A stretch of 55,935 nucleotides of DNA from DASUGM01 sp036274055 (lineage in GTDB: Bacteria; Acidobacteriota; Vicinamibacteria; Vicinamibacterales; SCN-69-37), in assembly GCA_036274055.1 (NCBI GenBank), contig DASUGM010000356.1, positions 1 through 55,935 of the forward strand, read 5' to 3'. The notes under the pieces are model-generated. The model ran no database searches. It saw only the letters and a program-made list of their open reading frames with translations, and was not told the DNA's origin. Within the stretch, counting starts at the first letter, position 1, and each line of letters starts with the position of its first letter. Shown one piece after another: positions 8,614 through 17,337 of this stretch. Position numbers and translations under genes: made by a program.

Positions 8614-9648
8614 CTATCGAATGGGCGTGACGATCACTTTCCGAAACCACACACCCGAGTGATCCCCTTGAATCAGGATCGGTCCCGGCTCGCTCTCGTT
8701 GTTGTCGAGCGCGCCGCCGGTGATTCCTTCGATCACGGCGTTGTCGTGGACGCGCGTGCCGTTGAGCGTCACGGTAACGCGATTGCCGACGATCACCGCA
8801 GTCATCGTCTGCCATTCGCCGGCCGGCTTGCTGGCCTGCGTGCTTGCCGGGGTCCGGCCGTAAATCGCCATGTGGCCGAGATCGCGGCGCGCGTTCGGAG
8901 CGGCGGTGAGATCGTCGAAGATCTGCAGCTCGTATCGGCCGCGCAGGTAGAGGCCGCTGTTGCTCTTCTCGGCGAGCTTGTATTCGGCTTCGACCTTGAA
9001 GTTCTGGAATTTCTGCTTCGAGACGAGGTTGTTGGCGCGCGGACCGCTGTTCGTCATCACGCCGTTCTCGATCGTCCAGCCCATCGGCCGGCCCTCGTTC
9101 TGAACGCCGAAGGCGTCGAGCGAGGAGCCGTCGAAGAGCACGACTGGGGTGTCGTACGAATGCGCCGCGTTGGCGTTGAGATTTGCGGGCCACGAGGGCG
9201 GACGCACGCCAACCCAGTTGACGTCGCGCGTGGTCGGCGGTGGAGGCGGCGGAGGCGGAGGCGCGTTCGGGTCGGTCGTGGCGCCGCGGCCGCGACCCCG
9301 GCCGCCGCCGACGGTGATCGTGTGATGACCGATCAGCTTGCCGTCTTCGAGCTTCGCCCGGTACTCCTGGCCGAGCGCGCCGCCCCGGCCCCCGGCTTCG
9401 TTGAACACCAGCTCGCCGTTCTCGACTTTCACCAGCGCGAGCGGATTCGGGTTGCCGACCCGATTGAGGAACATCCCCGACAGCGTCCCGCCGTCGTCCT
9501 TGATCTCGAGCCAATAGACGTTGGCAGCGTCCTGGCCGGTGCCGGTCATGTTCCACTTGCCGAGAAACGGATTGGCCTGTGGTGCGGCGGCGCCGGCGAG
9601 CCCGGCGGCGGCGAGACAGATGGAAACGAGGGCAAGGCGTGCGCGCAT
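8614..9648 (-). CDS. DUF1080 (3-keto-disaccharide hydrolase-like) protein, exported
   Basis: A 344-residue protein with a clear signal peptide (ALVSICLAAAGLAGAAA). Residues about 25-125 form a small beta domain (FLGKWNMTGTG...), followed by a Gly/Arg-rich stretch and a run of nine prolines. From about residue 150 comes the DUF1080 concanavalin-like domain: VVLFDGSSLDAF, GWTIENGVM, NSGLYLRGRYELQIFDD, and a closing SGVWFRKVIVTPIR. The family is named for 3-keto-disaccharide hydrolase and occurs in 3-keto-glycoside cleavage loci. It lies on the opposite strand from the GMC dehydrogenase at 10365 and is the first member of the putative sugar-oxidation region. Its exact substrate cannot be told. 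Confidence 0.88.
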   Translation of the reverse strand: MRARLALVSICLAAAGLAGAAAPQANPFLGKWNMTGTGQDAANVYWLEIKDDGGTLSGMFLNRVGNPNPLALVKVENGELVFNEAGGRGGALGQEYRAKLEDGKLIGHHTITVGGGRGRGRGATTDPNAPPPPPPPPPTTRDVNWVGVRPPSWPANLNANAAHSYDTPVVLFDGSSLDAFGVQNEGRPMGWTIENGVMTNSGPRANNLVSKQKFQNFKVEAEYKLAEKSNSGLYLRGRYELQIFDDLTAAPNARRDLGHMAIYGRTPASTQASKPAGEWQTMTAVIVGNRVTVTLNGTRVHDNAVIEGITGGALDNNESEPGPILIQGDHSGVWFRKVIVTPIR

Positions 9649-9695
9649 GGGGAACTCCTGTGACTGGTGATGCTATTACAGCCGCGCGAAACGAT

Positions 9696-10319
9696 TCAGC
9701 GGAACTGCACGGTCTGGAACCCCAGCCCGCGCAGGAACGTCGTCAACGTGGTCTGAGCGTTGGCGGCCGCGTTCCTGAGGATGCCGCCGTCGAGCGCCGC
9801 CTGGCGCACCTGGCGCTCGGCTTCACGCCGCACTTCTGATTCGAGGTTCGGGTCGGGACTGGTGAACAGCCCGGTTTCACGCGAGTAGACACGGGTCCTG
9901 GCGTTGTCGAGGCGGGTCGAGAAGATTTCCGGCGCGGGCAGCGTCATCGTGATTGCGGTCCCATCGACCTGCACGGCCTCGACGTCGAGCGCTCCGAGAT
10001 CGATCCCCGCGGTGACGTCGCCGTAGACGATCAGCAGGAGCCGGTCGCCGGCGAGGAAGGCCGGCAGATAGCGGTTCTCCTGGCTGCCGGTCACGATTTT
10101 CTCCATGCTGTAGACGACGGTTTCGAGGCGCTGGAGTTGTTGCACCTGGTGGACGACGGTCGGACGGCTCATATCGAGCCGCAACCCACCGCGGAAGAAC
10201 AGCGCCCACCCGGCAACCGCGGCGAGCACGGCCGCCAGGACGAAGCCGGAGACGAAGCCCGAGACCCCGGCGAAGACCGCGCGCGGCCGCGGTGGCGCCG
10301 GTGTCAGGTCGGGTGTCAT
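9696..10319 (-). CDS. DUF4230 family membrane-anchored protein
   Basis: A 207-residue protein with one N-terminal membrane helix (about 17-42, FVSGFVLAAVLAAVAGWALF) and an extracytoplasmic domain matching DUF4230: ETVVYSMEKIVTG, LLIVYGDVTAGIDLGALD, LPAPEIFSTRLDNARTRVY. The C-terminal half is helical (EVRREAERQVRQAAL). The molecular function of this family is not known. It shares the minus strand with the DUF1080 gene 47 bases downstream and is divergent from the GMC dehydrogenase 45 bases upstream, so the short 10320-10364 gap should hold both promoters. Confidence 0.85.
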   Translation of the reverse strand: MTPDLTPAPPRPRAVFAGVSGFVSGFVLAAVLAAVAGWALFFRGGLRLDMSRPTVVHQVQQLQRLETVVYSMEKIVTGSQENRYLPAFLAGDRLLLIVYGDVTAGIDLGALDVEAVQVDGTAITMTLPAPEIFSTRLDNARTRVYSRETGLFTSPDPNLESEVRREAERQVRQAALDGGILRNAAANAQTTLTTFLRGLGFQTVQFR

Positions 10320-10364
10320 GGCTGTCCGCGATGCTAATACAATGCGTCAGGGTTGGGGTCCTCG

Positions 10365-12083
10365 ATGCAGGTCATTAGAAGCCGCGAACAATTTGACGTC
10401 TGTGTGATCGGGTCCGGCGCCGGCGGCGGCATGGCCGCCAAGGTGTTGACGGAGGCCGGCGCGCGCGTCCTGATGCTCGAAGCCGGCATCAACTGGGATC
10501 CGGTCCGGGATTCCAAGATGATGCAGTGGAACTACAGCTCGCCGCGGCGAGGTGCGTCGACGGTGGACCGGCCGCTCGGTGAGTTCCTCGCCACCAACGG
10601 CGGCTGGACGATCGAGGGCGAGCCGTACACGAGCGCGCCTGGCAATCAGTTCGACTGGTTCCGCAGCCGCATGCTCGGCGGGCGCACCAACCACTGGGGC
10701 CGGATTTCGCTGCGCTTCGGCCCGGACGATTTCCAGCGCAAGACGCTCGATGGGCTCGGCGACGACTGGCCGATCACCTACGACGACCTCAAGCCGTACT
10801 ACGACAAGATCGACGAGTACATCGGCATCTTCGGCAGCAACGAAGGATTCCGCAACGAGCCCGACGGCATCTTCATGCCGCCGCCCGAGCCGCGCTGCTA
10901 CGAGAAGCTGATCCAGAAATCGTGCACCAACCTCAAGATCCCGTGCGTGCCGGCGCGGATGTCGATCATTACCAGGCCGCTCAACGGGCGCGCCGCGTGC
11001 CACTTCTGCGGCGAATGCGCGCGCGGCTGCGCCGTGCACGCGAATTTCTCGTCGCCCTCGGTGCTGTTGCCGCCGGCGATGAAGACCGGACGGCTGACGA
11101 TTCGCACCAACGCGATGGCGCGCGAGATCACCGTCGGCGCCGACGGCCTGGCCGACGGCGTGCTCTACGTCGACAAGCTCACCGGCTCGGAAAACCACGT
11201 GCCGGCGCGCATCGTCGTGCTCGCCGCGAGCGCCTGTGAGTCGGCGCGCATCCTGCTCAACTCGAAGTCGTCGAAATTCCCCCAGGGGCTCGCGAACTCG
11301 TCGGGCACGGTCGGCCGCTACCTGACGGACTCGACCGGCGCCAGCGTCAGCGGCTGGATCCCGAAGCTGATGGATCAGATCCCGCACAACGAAGACGGGA
11401 TCCAGGGCAACCACCTCTACATACCCTGGTGGCTCGACGCGAAGAAGGACAAGCTCGACTTCGCGCGCGGCTATCACGTCGAACTGGGCGGCGGTCTGCG
11501 CATGCCGGGCGCGGGCTTCGGCGGGAACCTCCAGCGGTTCAGCGGGATGCACGAGGGCCGCGAGATCGGCGGCTACGGCGCGCAGCTCAAGAACGAGTAC
11601 CGCCGCTTCTACGGCGCGACGATCGGTCTCTCCGGCCGCGGCGAGATGATCCCGAACAAGGACAGCTACTGCGAGATCGATCCGACTCAGGTCGATCAGT
11701 GGGGCATCCCGGTGCTGCGCTTCCACTTCAAGTGGTCCGACCACGAAATCCTGCAGGCGAAGCACATGCAGGAGACCTTCCGCGCGATCATCACCGACAT
11801 GGGCGGCACGCCGCTCGGCAACATGCCGACGGCCGCGCAGAATTACGGCCTGGCCACCGGCGGCCGGATCATCCACGAGATCGGCGTCACCCGCATGGGC
11901 AAGGATCCGCAGACGTCCGTCCTCAACGGCAACGGGCAGGCGCACGACGTCAAGAACGTGTTCGTCACCGACGCCGGACCCTTCGTCACCCAGCCCGACA
12001 AGAATCCGACCTGGACGATCCTCGCGCTCGCCTGGCGGACCAGCGAGTTCATCGCCGAGCAGCGCAAGCAGGGGAGTCTGTGA
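10365..12083 (+). CDS. GMC-family FAD dehydrogenase with four-cysteine cluster motif
   Basis: A 572-residue GMC flavoprotein. The FAD-binding GSGAGGG lies at residues 16-22, with LEAG as the end of the second strand and SRMLGGRTNHWG for FAD contact. Near the C-terminus, His504 (IIHEIGVTRMG) and Asn547 (DKNPTW) match the catalytic pair of the fold. C212, C215, C218 and C222 form CX2CX2CX3C, as expected for an Fe-S cluster like that of bacterial FAD glucose dehydrogenase. The downstream subunit-3 gene overlaps by one base (TGATG), as in membrane-linked sugar dehydrogenases that oxidise C1 or C3. Start: ATG at 10365, preceded by TTGGGG; a TTG at 10353 is possible. The small subunit probably carries it across the membrane, since it has no signal peptide itself. 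Confidence 0.93.
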   Translation: MQVIRSREQFDVCVIGSGAGGGMAAKVLTEAGARVLMLEAGINWDPVRDSKMMQWNYSSPRRGASTVDRPLGEFLATNGGWTIEGEPYTSAPGNQFDWFRSRMLGGRTNHWGRISLRFGPDDFQRKTLDGLGDDWPITYDDLKPYYDKIDEYIGIFGSNEGFRNEPDGIFMPPPEPRCYEKLIQKSCTNLKIPCVPARMSIITRPLNGRAACHFCGECARGCAVHANFSSPSVLLPPAMKTGRLTIRTNAMAREITVGADGLADGVLYVDKLTGSENHVPARIVVLAASACESARILLNSKSSKFPQGLANSSGTVGRYLTDSTGASVSGWIPKLMDQIPHNEDGIQGNHLYIPWWLDAKKDKLDFARGYHVELGGGLRMPGAGFGGNLQRFSGMHEGREIGGYGAQLKNEYRRFYGATIGLSGRGEMIPNKDSYCEIDPTQVDQWGIPVLRFHFKWSDHEILQAKHMQETFRAIITDMGGTPLGNMPTAAQNYGLATGGRIIHEIGVTRMGKDPQTSVLNGNGQAHDVKNVFVTDAGPFVTQPDKNPTWTILALAWRTSEFIAEQRKQGSL

Positions 12084-12697
12084 TGACCGACGTCAATCGC
12101 CGCACGATCCTTCGCATGATGACGGCGGCGCCGGTCGCGGCGCTGGTGTGGACGGAAACGGAAGCCGAAGCGGCGGCGCAGGCCGCGGGCACGGCCCGCC
12201 AGACCGCGCAGCGCACGGCCACCGTCTACAAGCCGAAGTTCTTCACGCCGCATCAGTGGGCGACGGTGTCGATGCTGGTCGACCTCATCATCCCGAAGGA
12301 CGACCGCTCGGGCAGCGCCACCGACGCGGGCGTACCCGAGTTCATGGACTTCATGATGATTGACACGCCGGGGCGGCAGTCGGCGATGCGCGGCGGCCTC
12401 GCCTGGCTCGACCGCGAGTGCAACAAGCGCTTCGACAAGACGTTCGTTGCCGCCACCGACGCGCAGCGCAGGGAGATCCTCGACGAAATCTCGTGGCCGC
12501 GCCGCGCCAGGCCGGAGCTGGCGGCCGGGGTCGCGTTCTTCAACAGCTTCCGCGACCTCACCGCAAGCGGGTTCTTCTCGTCCAAGATCGGCGTGCAGGA
12601 CCTGCAATACATGGGCAACACGTTCGTGCCGAAATTCACCGGTTGCCCTGAGCCAGTGTTGAAGAAGCTCGGCCTCATGCCGGGCCCGACCGAGTAA
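12083..12697 (+). CDS. Gluconate 2-dehydrogenase subunit 3-like protein (Tat substrate)
   Basis: A 204-residue protein with a twin-arginine leader (NRRTILRMMTAAPVAALVW) followed by an Ala-rich stretch. The rest matches the small-subunit family of GMC sugar dehydrogenases: FTPHQWATVSMLVDLIIPKDDRSGSATDAGVPEFMDFMM, then a helical domain that ends near FVPKFTGCPEP. In characterised relatives this subunit is needed for maturation and export of the FAD subunit. Start ATG shares its A with the upstream TGA, so the two are coupled and should be made in equal amounts. Confidence 0.92.
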   Translation: MTDVNRRTILRMMTAAPVAALVWTETEAEAAAQAAGTARQTAQRTATVYKPKFFTPHQWATVSMLVDLIIPKDDRSGSATDAGVPEFMDFMMIDTPGRQSAMRGGLAWLDRECNKRFDKTFVAATDAQRREILDEISWPRRARPELAAGVAFFNSFRDLTASGFFSSKIGVQDLQYMGNTFVPKFTGCPEPVLKKLGLMPGPTE

Positions 12698-12709
12698 GGC
12701 CGACGCCGA

Positions 12710-14737
12710 ATGGCTGTCGCCGGCGCGGCCCTAGCGTCGTTCCTCGTCCTGTTTCTCGAAGTCGCGCTGATCCGGTGGCTGGGTGCGCACGTCCGGCTGC
12801 TGTCGTTCTTCTCGAACATCATCCTGCTCGGGAGCTTTCTCGGCATTGGCCTCGGCTGCCTGGTGGCCGATGCGCGGCGCCGCGCGTTCGGGTGGTTTCC
12901 GCTGCTGCTGCTGGCGCTGGTCGCCGGCGTCTACGCGTTGAAGCTCGAAATCGGCGCCAGCGCGCCGGGCAGCATCTATTTTTCGAGCGGCACCAAGGAC
13001 AGCGTCGTGGTGGTCGAAAGCACGCTGATCCTGCCGGTGCTGTTTCTCGCCGTCGTCGCGCTCTTTGCCGCGCTGGCGCAGCGCATGGGCCGCGAGATGG
13101 CGGTGCTGCCGCCGCTGACGGGGTATCTCGCCAACATCGCCGGCAGCCTCGGCGGCGTCGCCGCGTTTGCGCTGTTGTCGTGGCTGGAAACGGGACCAGT
13201 GGCTTGGTTCGGCGTGGTCTTGATCGCCGCGTTGCCCCTGGTTCGTCGCGCCGAGCCCGGCGTGCCCGGGCGGCCGCGCCACGTTTCACTCAAGATTCTG
13301 CTGCTCCTGGCCGCGATGGTCGTCGTCGACATCATCGCCGCCGGCGCGCTCTGGTCGCCGTACTACAAGATCGGCGTGCGCCAGGAAGGTCCCGACACCA
13401 TCATCGACGTCAACAACATCTTTCACCAGTCGATGGCGCCGGTCGGCCAGAAGGAATACTTCTACCAGTGGCCGTACACGGTGTTCGGCGATACGTTCGA
13501 CGACGTCCTGATTCTCGGCGCCGGCTCCGGCACGGACGTCGCCGCCGCGCTGATGCACGGCGCGAAGCACGTCGACGCGGTCGAGATTGATCCGGTGATC
13601 ATCCGGCTCGGCCGCGAGCGGCACCCTGATCACCCGTACAGCGATCCGCGCGTCACCGTGCACAACGACGACGCCCGGCATTTTCTGCGCACGACGACCA
13701 GGCAGTACGACCTGGTGGTCTACGCGCTCATCGACTCGCTGACGTTGCAGTCGGGATTTTCGGGCGTGCGGCTCGAGAGCTATCTCTTCACCGAAGAGGC
13801 GTTCCACGCCGTCGCGGCCCACTTGAAGCCGAACGGCGTGATGGCGATGTACAACTACTTTCGCGAACGCTGGCTCGTCGACCGGCTCGCCAACACCGCG
13901 GCAACGGCGTTCGGCAGCGAGCCGCGCGTCCACGTGCATCAGGCCAGCTCGTATCTCGGCGTGATGCTCGTCGGCCCGCGCCTGGCGACACTCGCGAGCG
14001 ATCCGGTGATTCCGGACCGGGTCACGGCGTTCGGGCAATCCCATGCCCCCAGCCCCGGCGTCATGCTCCAACGCGACCCCGCGATCGAACCGGCGACCGA
14101 CGACTGGCCGTTTCTCTATCTCAAGGACCGGCACATTCCCCGCCACTACGTCGTCGTCGTCATCTTCATCCTGGCGGTGTCCACGCTGCTGGTGGCGATG
14201 ACCCGTCGGGCGCAGGGCCACACCCGCTGGTCGTGGGAGTGTTTCCTGCTCGGCGCAGGGTTCATGTTGCTCGAGACGCGTGCAATCACCCAGTTCGCGT
14301 TGCTCTGGGGTTCGACCTGGATCGTCGCGTCGCTGGCGATCGCGGCGGTGCTGGTGATGGCGCTGGCGGCGACGCTGACCGTCTCGCGGGTGGAGATTCG
14401 CCGGCCGCTGTTCGTCGGCGCCGTGCTGATCGCGCTCCTGGCGGTGAATTTCCTCGTGCCCGTGGGCAGCGTCGCGTTCAACAGCCGCGTCATCGAGTCG
14501 CTGTTCCATGCGGCGCTGCAGTTCAGCCCGATCTTCTGCGCCGGGCTGCTGTTCGGATCGGCGATCAAGCGCTCGCCGTCAGTCGCCAGCGATTACGGCG
14601 CCAACCTGCTCGGCGCGATGGCCGGCGGCACCGCGGAATATCTGTCGCTGATCACGGGCTTCAGTGCCTTGCTTGGCGTCGTCGCGCTCTTCTACATTGG
14701 CGCCATCGCGGCCCGACTCATGGCCGGAAAGCGATGA
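12710..14737 (+). CDS. Membrane spermidine-synthase-like methyltransferase-fold protein
   Basis: A 675-residue protein in three parts. Residues 1-220 contain about six membrane helices; about 225-430 form a Rossmann domain like polyamine aminopropyltransferases, with VLILGAGSGTDVAAAL for nucleotide binding, the acidic VDAVEIDP strand end and NDDARHFL; the last 200 residues hold six or seven more helices. Such fusions of a spermidine-synthase-like domain to a transporter-like membrane part are common in Acidobacteriota and others but are not functionally defined. It follows the subunit-3 gene by 12 bases on the same strand and precedes cytochrome c, so it is probably co-transcribed. Its role in the sugar module is unclear. 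Confidence 0.85.
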   Translation: MAVAGAALASFLVLFLEVALIRWLGAHVRLLSFFSNIILLGSFLGIGLGCLVADARRRAFGWFPLLLLALVAGVYALKLEIGASAPGSIYFSSGTKDSVVVVESTLILPVLFLAVVALFAALAQRMGREMAVLPPLTGYLANIAGSLGGVAAFALLSWLETGPVAWFGVVLIAALPLVRRAEPGVPGRPRHVSLKILLLLAAMVVVDIIAAGALWSPYYKIGVRQEGPDTIIDVNNIFHQSMAPVGQKEYFYQWPYTVFGDTFDDVLILGAGSGTDVAAALMHGAKHVDAVEIDPVIIRLGRERHPDHPYSDPRVTVHNDDARHFLRTTTRQYDLVVYALIDSLTLQSGFSGVRLESYLFTEEAFHAVAAHLKPNGVMAMYNYFRERWLVDRLANTAATAFGSEPRVHVHQASSYLGVMLVGPRLATLASDPVIPDRVTAFGQSHAPSPGVMLQRDPAIEPATDDWPFLYLKDRHIPRHYVVVVIFILAVSTLLVAMTRRAQGHTRWSWECFLLGAGFMLLETRAITQFALLWGSTWIVASLAIAAVLVMALAATLTVSRVEIRRPLFVGAVLIALLAVNFLVPVGSVAFNSRVIESLFHAALQFSPIFCAGLLFGSAIKRSPSVASDYGANLLGAMAGGTAEYLSLITGFSALLGVVALFYIGAIAARLMAGKR

Positions 14738-14756
14738 AGTGGATAGGATTGTGGCT

Positions 14757-15131
14757 GTGAAACGTCCGCTTTATCTGACGGCAGGCTGCGGGCTGCTGGC
14801 GGCCGCCGTTCTCCGCGCCGCACCGGTGACCGTGATCGAAGTGGTTGCTCCGGCGCAGAAGATCGACGCCGCGGCGCTTTATTCTCAGTACTGCGAAATG
14901 TGCCACGGCCCGAAGGGCGTCGCGACCGCGCCGGAGATGAGCTTCAAGGGCCGCGCGTGGAAGCACGGCACGAGCGCCGCCGCCATGGCGAAGGTGATTC
15001 GCGACGGCGTCGAGGCGACCGGGATGATCGCGTTCAGTCAGAAGCTGTCGGCGGCGGAGATTTCCGCGCTCGCCAGGCTCGTCCGGTCGTTTGATTCGAC
15101 GCTGAAACCCGAGCGCGCCGGCGGGTCCTAG
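14757..15131 (+). CDS. Small c-type cytochrome, exported
   Basis: About 124 residues with a signal peptide (RPLYLTAGCGLLAAAVLRAAP) and one haem-attachment motif CEMCH, followed by GPKGVATAPEM. A likely distal ligand Met is in GMIAFSQKLS, the usual pattern of class I cytochromes. GTG at 14757 is chosen because GGATAGGA lies 8 bases upstream; GTG at 14751 is an alternative. Position between the dehydrogenase genes and the Gfo/Idh gene suggests it takes electrons from the GMC enzyme. That is inferred from similar loci, not shown. Confidence 0.88.
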   Translation: MKRPLYLTAGCGLLAAAVLRAAPVTVIEVVAPAQKIDAAALYSQYCEMCHGPKGVATAPEMSFKGRAWKHGTSAAAMAKVIRDGVEATGMIAFSQKLSAAEISALARLVRSFDSTLKPERAGGS

Positions 15132-15134
15132 CCC

Positions 15135-16268
15135 ATGCCTGACGTCAACGTCGCGTTGATCGGCTATGCGTTCATGGGGCGGGCGCACAGCAACGCCTAC
15201 CGACAAGTCACGCCGTTCTTTTCGCCGCGTTTGCGGCCGCGCTTGAAAGTGCTGTGCGGGCGGACCGCCGCGAAGGTCGAGGCCGCCGCGCGCGAGCTCG
15301 GCTGGGCAGAGAGCGCGACCGACTGGGAAGCAGTCGTCAAGCGGCCGGATATCGACATCATCGACATCAGCACGCCCGGCGATTCGCACGCCGAGATCGC
15401 AATTGCCGCGGCGCGCGCCGGGAAAGTCGTGTTCTGCGAGAAGCCGCTGGCCAACAGCCTGTCCGAAGCCAAAGCGATGCTGGCGGCGGTGACCAAGGCG
15501 CGCGTGCTGCACATGATCTGTCACAACTACCGGCGCGCCCCGGCGGTCATGCTGGCGCACCAGTTGATTGCGGACGGCCAGCTCGGCGAGATCCGGCATT
15601 TCCGCGGCACCTACCTGCAGGACTGGATCAACGATCCCGATTTTCCGCTGGTCTGGCGATTCGACAAGGCGCTCGCCGGTTCGGGCGCTCTCGGGGACAT
15701 CGCCGCGCACGTCATCGACCTGGCGCGCTTTCTCGTCGGCGAGATCGCGCAGGTGAGCGGCGAGCTGACGACGTTCATCCGCGAACGGCCGCTGCCCGCG
15801 GCGCCGAAGAAGAAGGGCAAAGTCACCGTCGACGACGCCGCGATGGCGCTGGTGAAGTTCGCCAACGGCGCCACCGGCACGATCGAGGCGACGCGGCTCG
15901 CCACCGGCCGCAAGAACGCCAACCGCTTCGAGATCAACGGCAGCAAGGGCAGCGTCGCCTTCGACCTCGAGCGCATGAACGAGCTCGAGCTGTATCTCGA
16001 ATCCGATCCGGCGCCGCTGCGAGGCTTCCGGCGCATTCTCGTGACCGAGTCGGACCACCCCTTCGTCAAAGCCTGGTGGCCGCCGGGGCACATCATCGGC
16101 TACGAGCACACGTTCACGCACACCGTGTTCGACCTGCTCGACGCGATGGCCGATGGCCGACCGGTCGCGCCGAATTTCGCGGACGGCGTGCGCAATCAGG
16201 AAATCATGGACGCGATTGAGAAATCATCGCTCAGTCGCAAGTGGACGGTGATCGGCCCTAGGCGCTAG
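15135..16268 (+). CDS. Gfo/Idh/MocA-family NAD(P)-dependent oxidoreductase (cytoplasmic)
   Basis: A 377-residue member of the glucose-fructose oxidoreductase/inositol dehydrogenase family. The N-terminal Rossmann fold begins VNVALIGYAFMGRAH (the glycine motif reads GYAFMG), the conserved CEKPLAN holds the catalytic-region Lys, and HNYRRAPA and GALGDIAAHVIDLARFL belong to the C-terminal alpha/beta domain. No signal peptide. It starts 3 bases after the cytochrome stop. In 3-keto-glycoside loci such enzymes reduce or oxidise the keto sugar with NAD(P). The last five codons lie inside the left arm of the inverted heptad array at 16254. Confidence 0.92.
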   Translation: MPDVNVALIGYAFMGRAHSNAYRQVTPFFSPRLRPRLKVLCGRTAAKVEAAARELGWAESATDWEAVVKRPDIDIIDISTPGDSHAEIAIAAARAGKVVFCEKPLANSLSEAKAMLAAVTKARVLHMICHNYRRAPAVMLAHQLIADGQLGEIRHFRGTYLQDWINDPDFPLVWRFDKALAGSGALGDIAAHVIDLARFLVGEIAQVSGELTTFIRERPLPAAPKKKGKVTVDDAAMALVKFANGATGTIEATRLATGRKNANRFEINGSKGSVAFDLERMNELELYLESDPAPLRGFRRILVTESDHPFVKAWWPPGHIIGYEHTFTHTVFDLLDAMADGRPVAPNFADGVRNQEIMDAIEKSSLSRKWTVIGPRR

Positions 16269-16354
16269 GCCCTGGGCCCTAGCGGGTTCTATGGTTCGCG
16301 ACGAGATCACGGGACGCATCGTGCCCTAGGGCCTAGTGCCCAGGGCCCAGGGCC
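16254..16354. repeat. Inverted heptad array (GCCCTAG type)
   Basis: Left arm 16254-16282 and right arm 16326-16354 are each about four 7-base units related to GCCCTAG and its complement. The arms match at 24 of 29 positions across a 43-base loop. The left arm covers the last codons and stop of the Gfo/Idh gene. Both flanking genes are on the plus strand. Confidence 0.75.
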
Positions 16355-16372
16355 TGACAAGTGAGGCGTTAA

Positions 16373-17335
16373 ATGAAGCTCGGTGTGTTTGCCGTCCTGA
16401 TGTCGGATCAACCCTTCGAGCGAGTCCTGGATCGCCTGGTCGAACTGGGCGTCGAGGCGGTCGAGATCGGCACCGGCGCCTATCCAGGCAGCGCGCATTG
16501 CCAGCCGGACGTGCTCATCGAGAGCGACAGCAAACGAAAGGCGTTCGTCAACGCGTTGAAGAGCCGGAAGCTGATGATCAGCGCGCTCAGCTGCCACGGC
16601 AACCCGCTCCATCCGGATCAGAAGATCGCCGCCGAGCACCACGAGACGTTCGTCAAGACGATCAAGCTGGCGCGGTTGCTCGACGTCGAGACGGTCGTCA
16701 ATTTCAGCGGCTGCCCGCCGGGTGATCCGGCGGCGACGCAGCCGAACTGGATTGTCACGCCCTGGCCTCCGGAATTTGCCAGGATGTTGAAGTGGCAGTG
16801 GAAAGAGCGGATCACGCCGTACTGGAAAACGGCCGCCAGGCTGCTCCGCGCCAACGGGCGCCGCGTCGCCATCGAGATGCACCCGAACTTCAGCGTCTAC
16901 AACCCGGAGACGATGAACCGGCTGCGCGAGATCAACCGCAAGGCGATTGGCTGCAACTTCGATCCGAGCCACATGTTCTGGCAGGGGATCGACCCGGTCA
17001 GCGCGATTCGCGCCCTCGGCGACGGCATCTTCCACATGCACGGAAAAGACTGCGCCATCGATCGCGCCAACACTGCGATCAACGGCGTGCTCGACGGCAA
17101 GCCGTACACCGACGAGCTGCATCGTGCCTGGATCTTCCGCACCGTCGGCTACGGACACGACGCGATCGTCTGGAAGGACATGATCAGCACGCTGCGGATG
17201 GTCGGCTACGATCACGTCATCAGCATCGAGCATGAAGACAGCCTGATGTCGTCCTCCGAGGGACTGCGGAAGGCCGTGACGTTTCTCAAACCGCTTCTCA
17301 TCAAGGACGCCGCCGGCGCGGCGTATTGGGCCTGA
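16373..17335 (+). CDS. Sugar phosphate isomerase/epimerase-like TIM barrel
   Basis: A 320-residue xylose-isomerase-like TIM barrel (AP endonuclease 2 fold). Recognisable strands include GVEAVEIGTGAYPG, SALSCHGNPLHP, VAIEMHPNFSVYN, GCNFDPSHMFWQGIDP, HMHGKDC and YDHVISIEHED; the Glu, Asp, His and Glu in these strands fit the usual divalent-metal site. No signal peptide. It sits between Gfo/Idh and the second DUF1080 gene, 2 bases before the latter's start. In related loci such barrels isomerise, epimerise or eliminate keto sugars. The precise reaction is not readable from sequence. Confidence 0.9.
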   Translation: MKLGVFAVLMSDQPFERVLDRLVELGVEAVEIGTGAYPGSAHCQPDVLIESDSKRKAFVNALKSRKLMISALSCHGNPLHPDQKIAAEHHETFVKTIKLARLLDVETVVNFSGCPPGDPAATQPNWIVTPWPPEFARMLKWQWKERITPYWKTAARLLRANGRRVAIEMHPNFSVYNPETMNRLREINRKAIGCNFDPSHMFWQGIDPVSAIRALGDGIFHMHGKDCAIDRANTAINGVLDGKPYTDELHRAWIFRTVGYGHDAIVWKDMISTLRMVGYDHVISIEHEDSLMSSSEGLRKAVTFLKPLLIKDAAGAAYWA

Positions 17336-17337
17336 CC

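Noticed and set aside
10347..11945. 532-codon minus-strand frame over the GMC gene
   Set aside because: Antisense shadow with low-complexity composition; the GMC protein is well supported.
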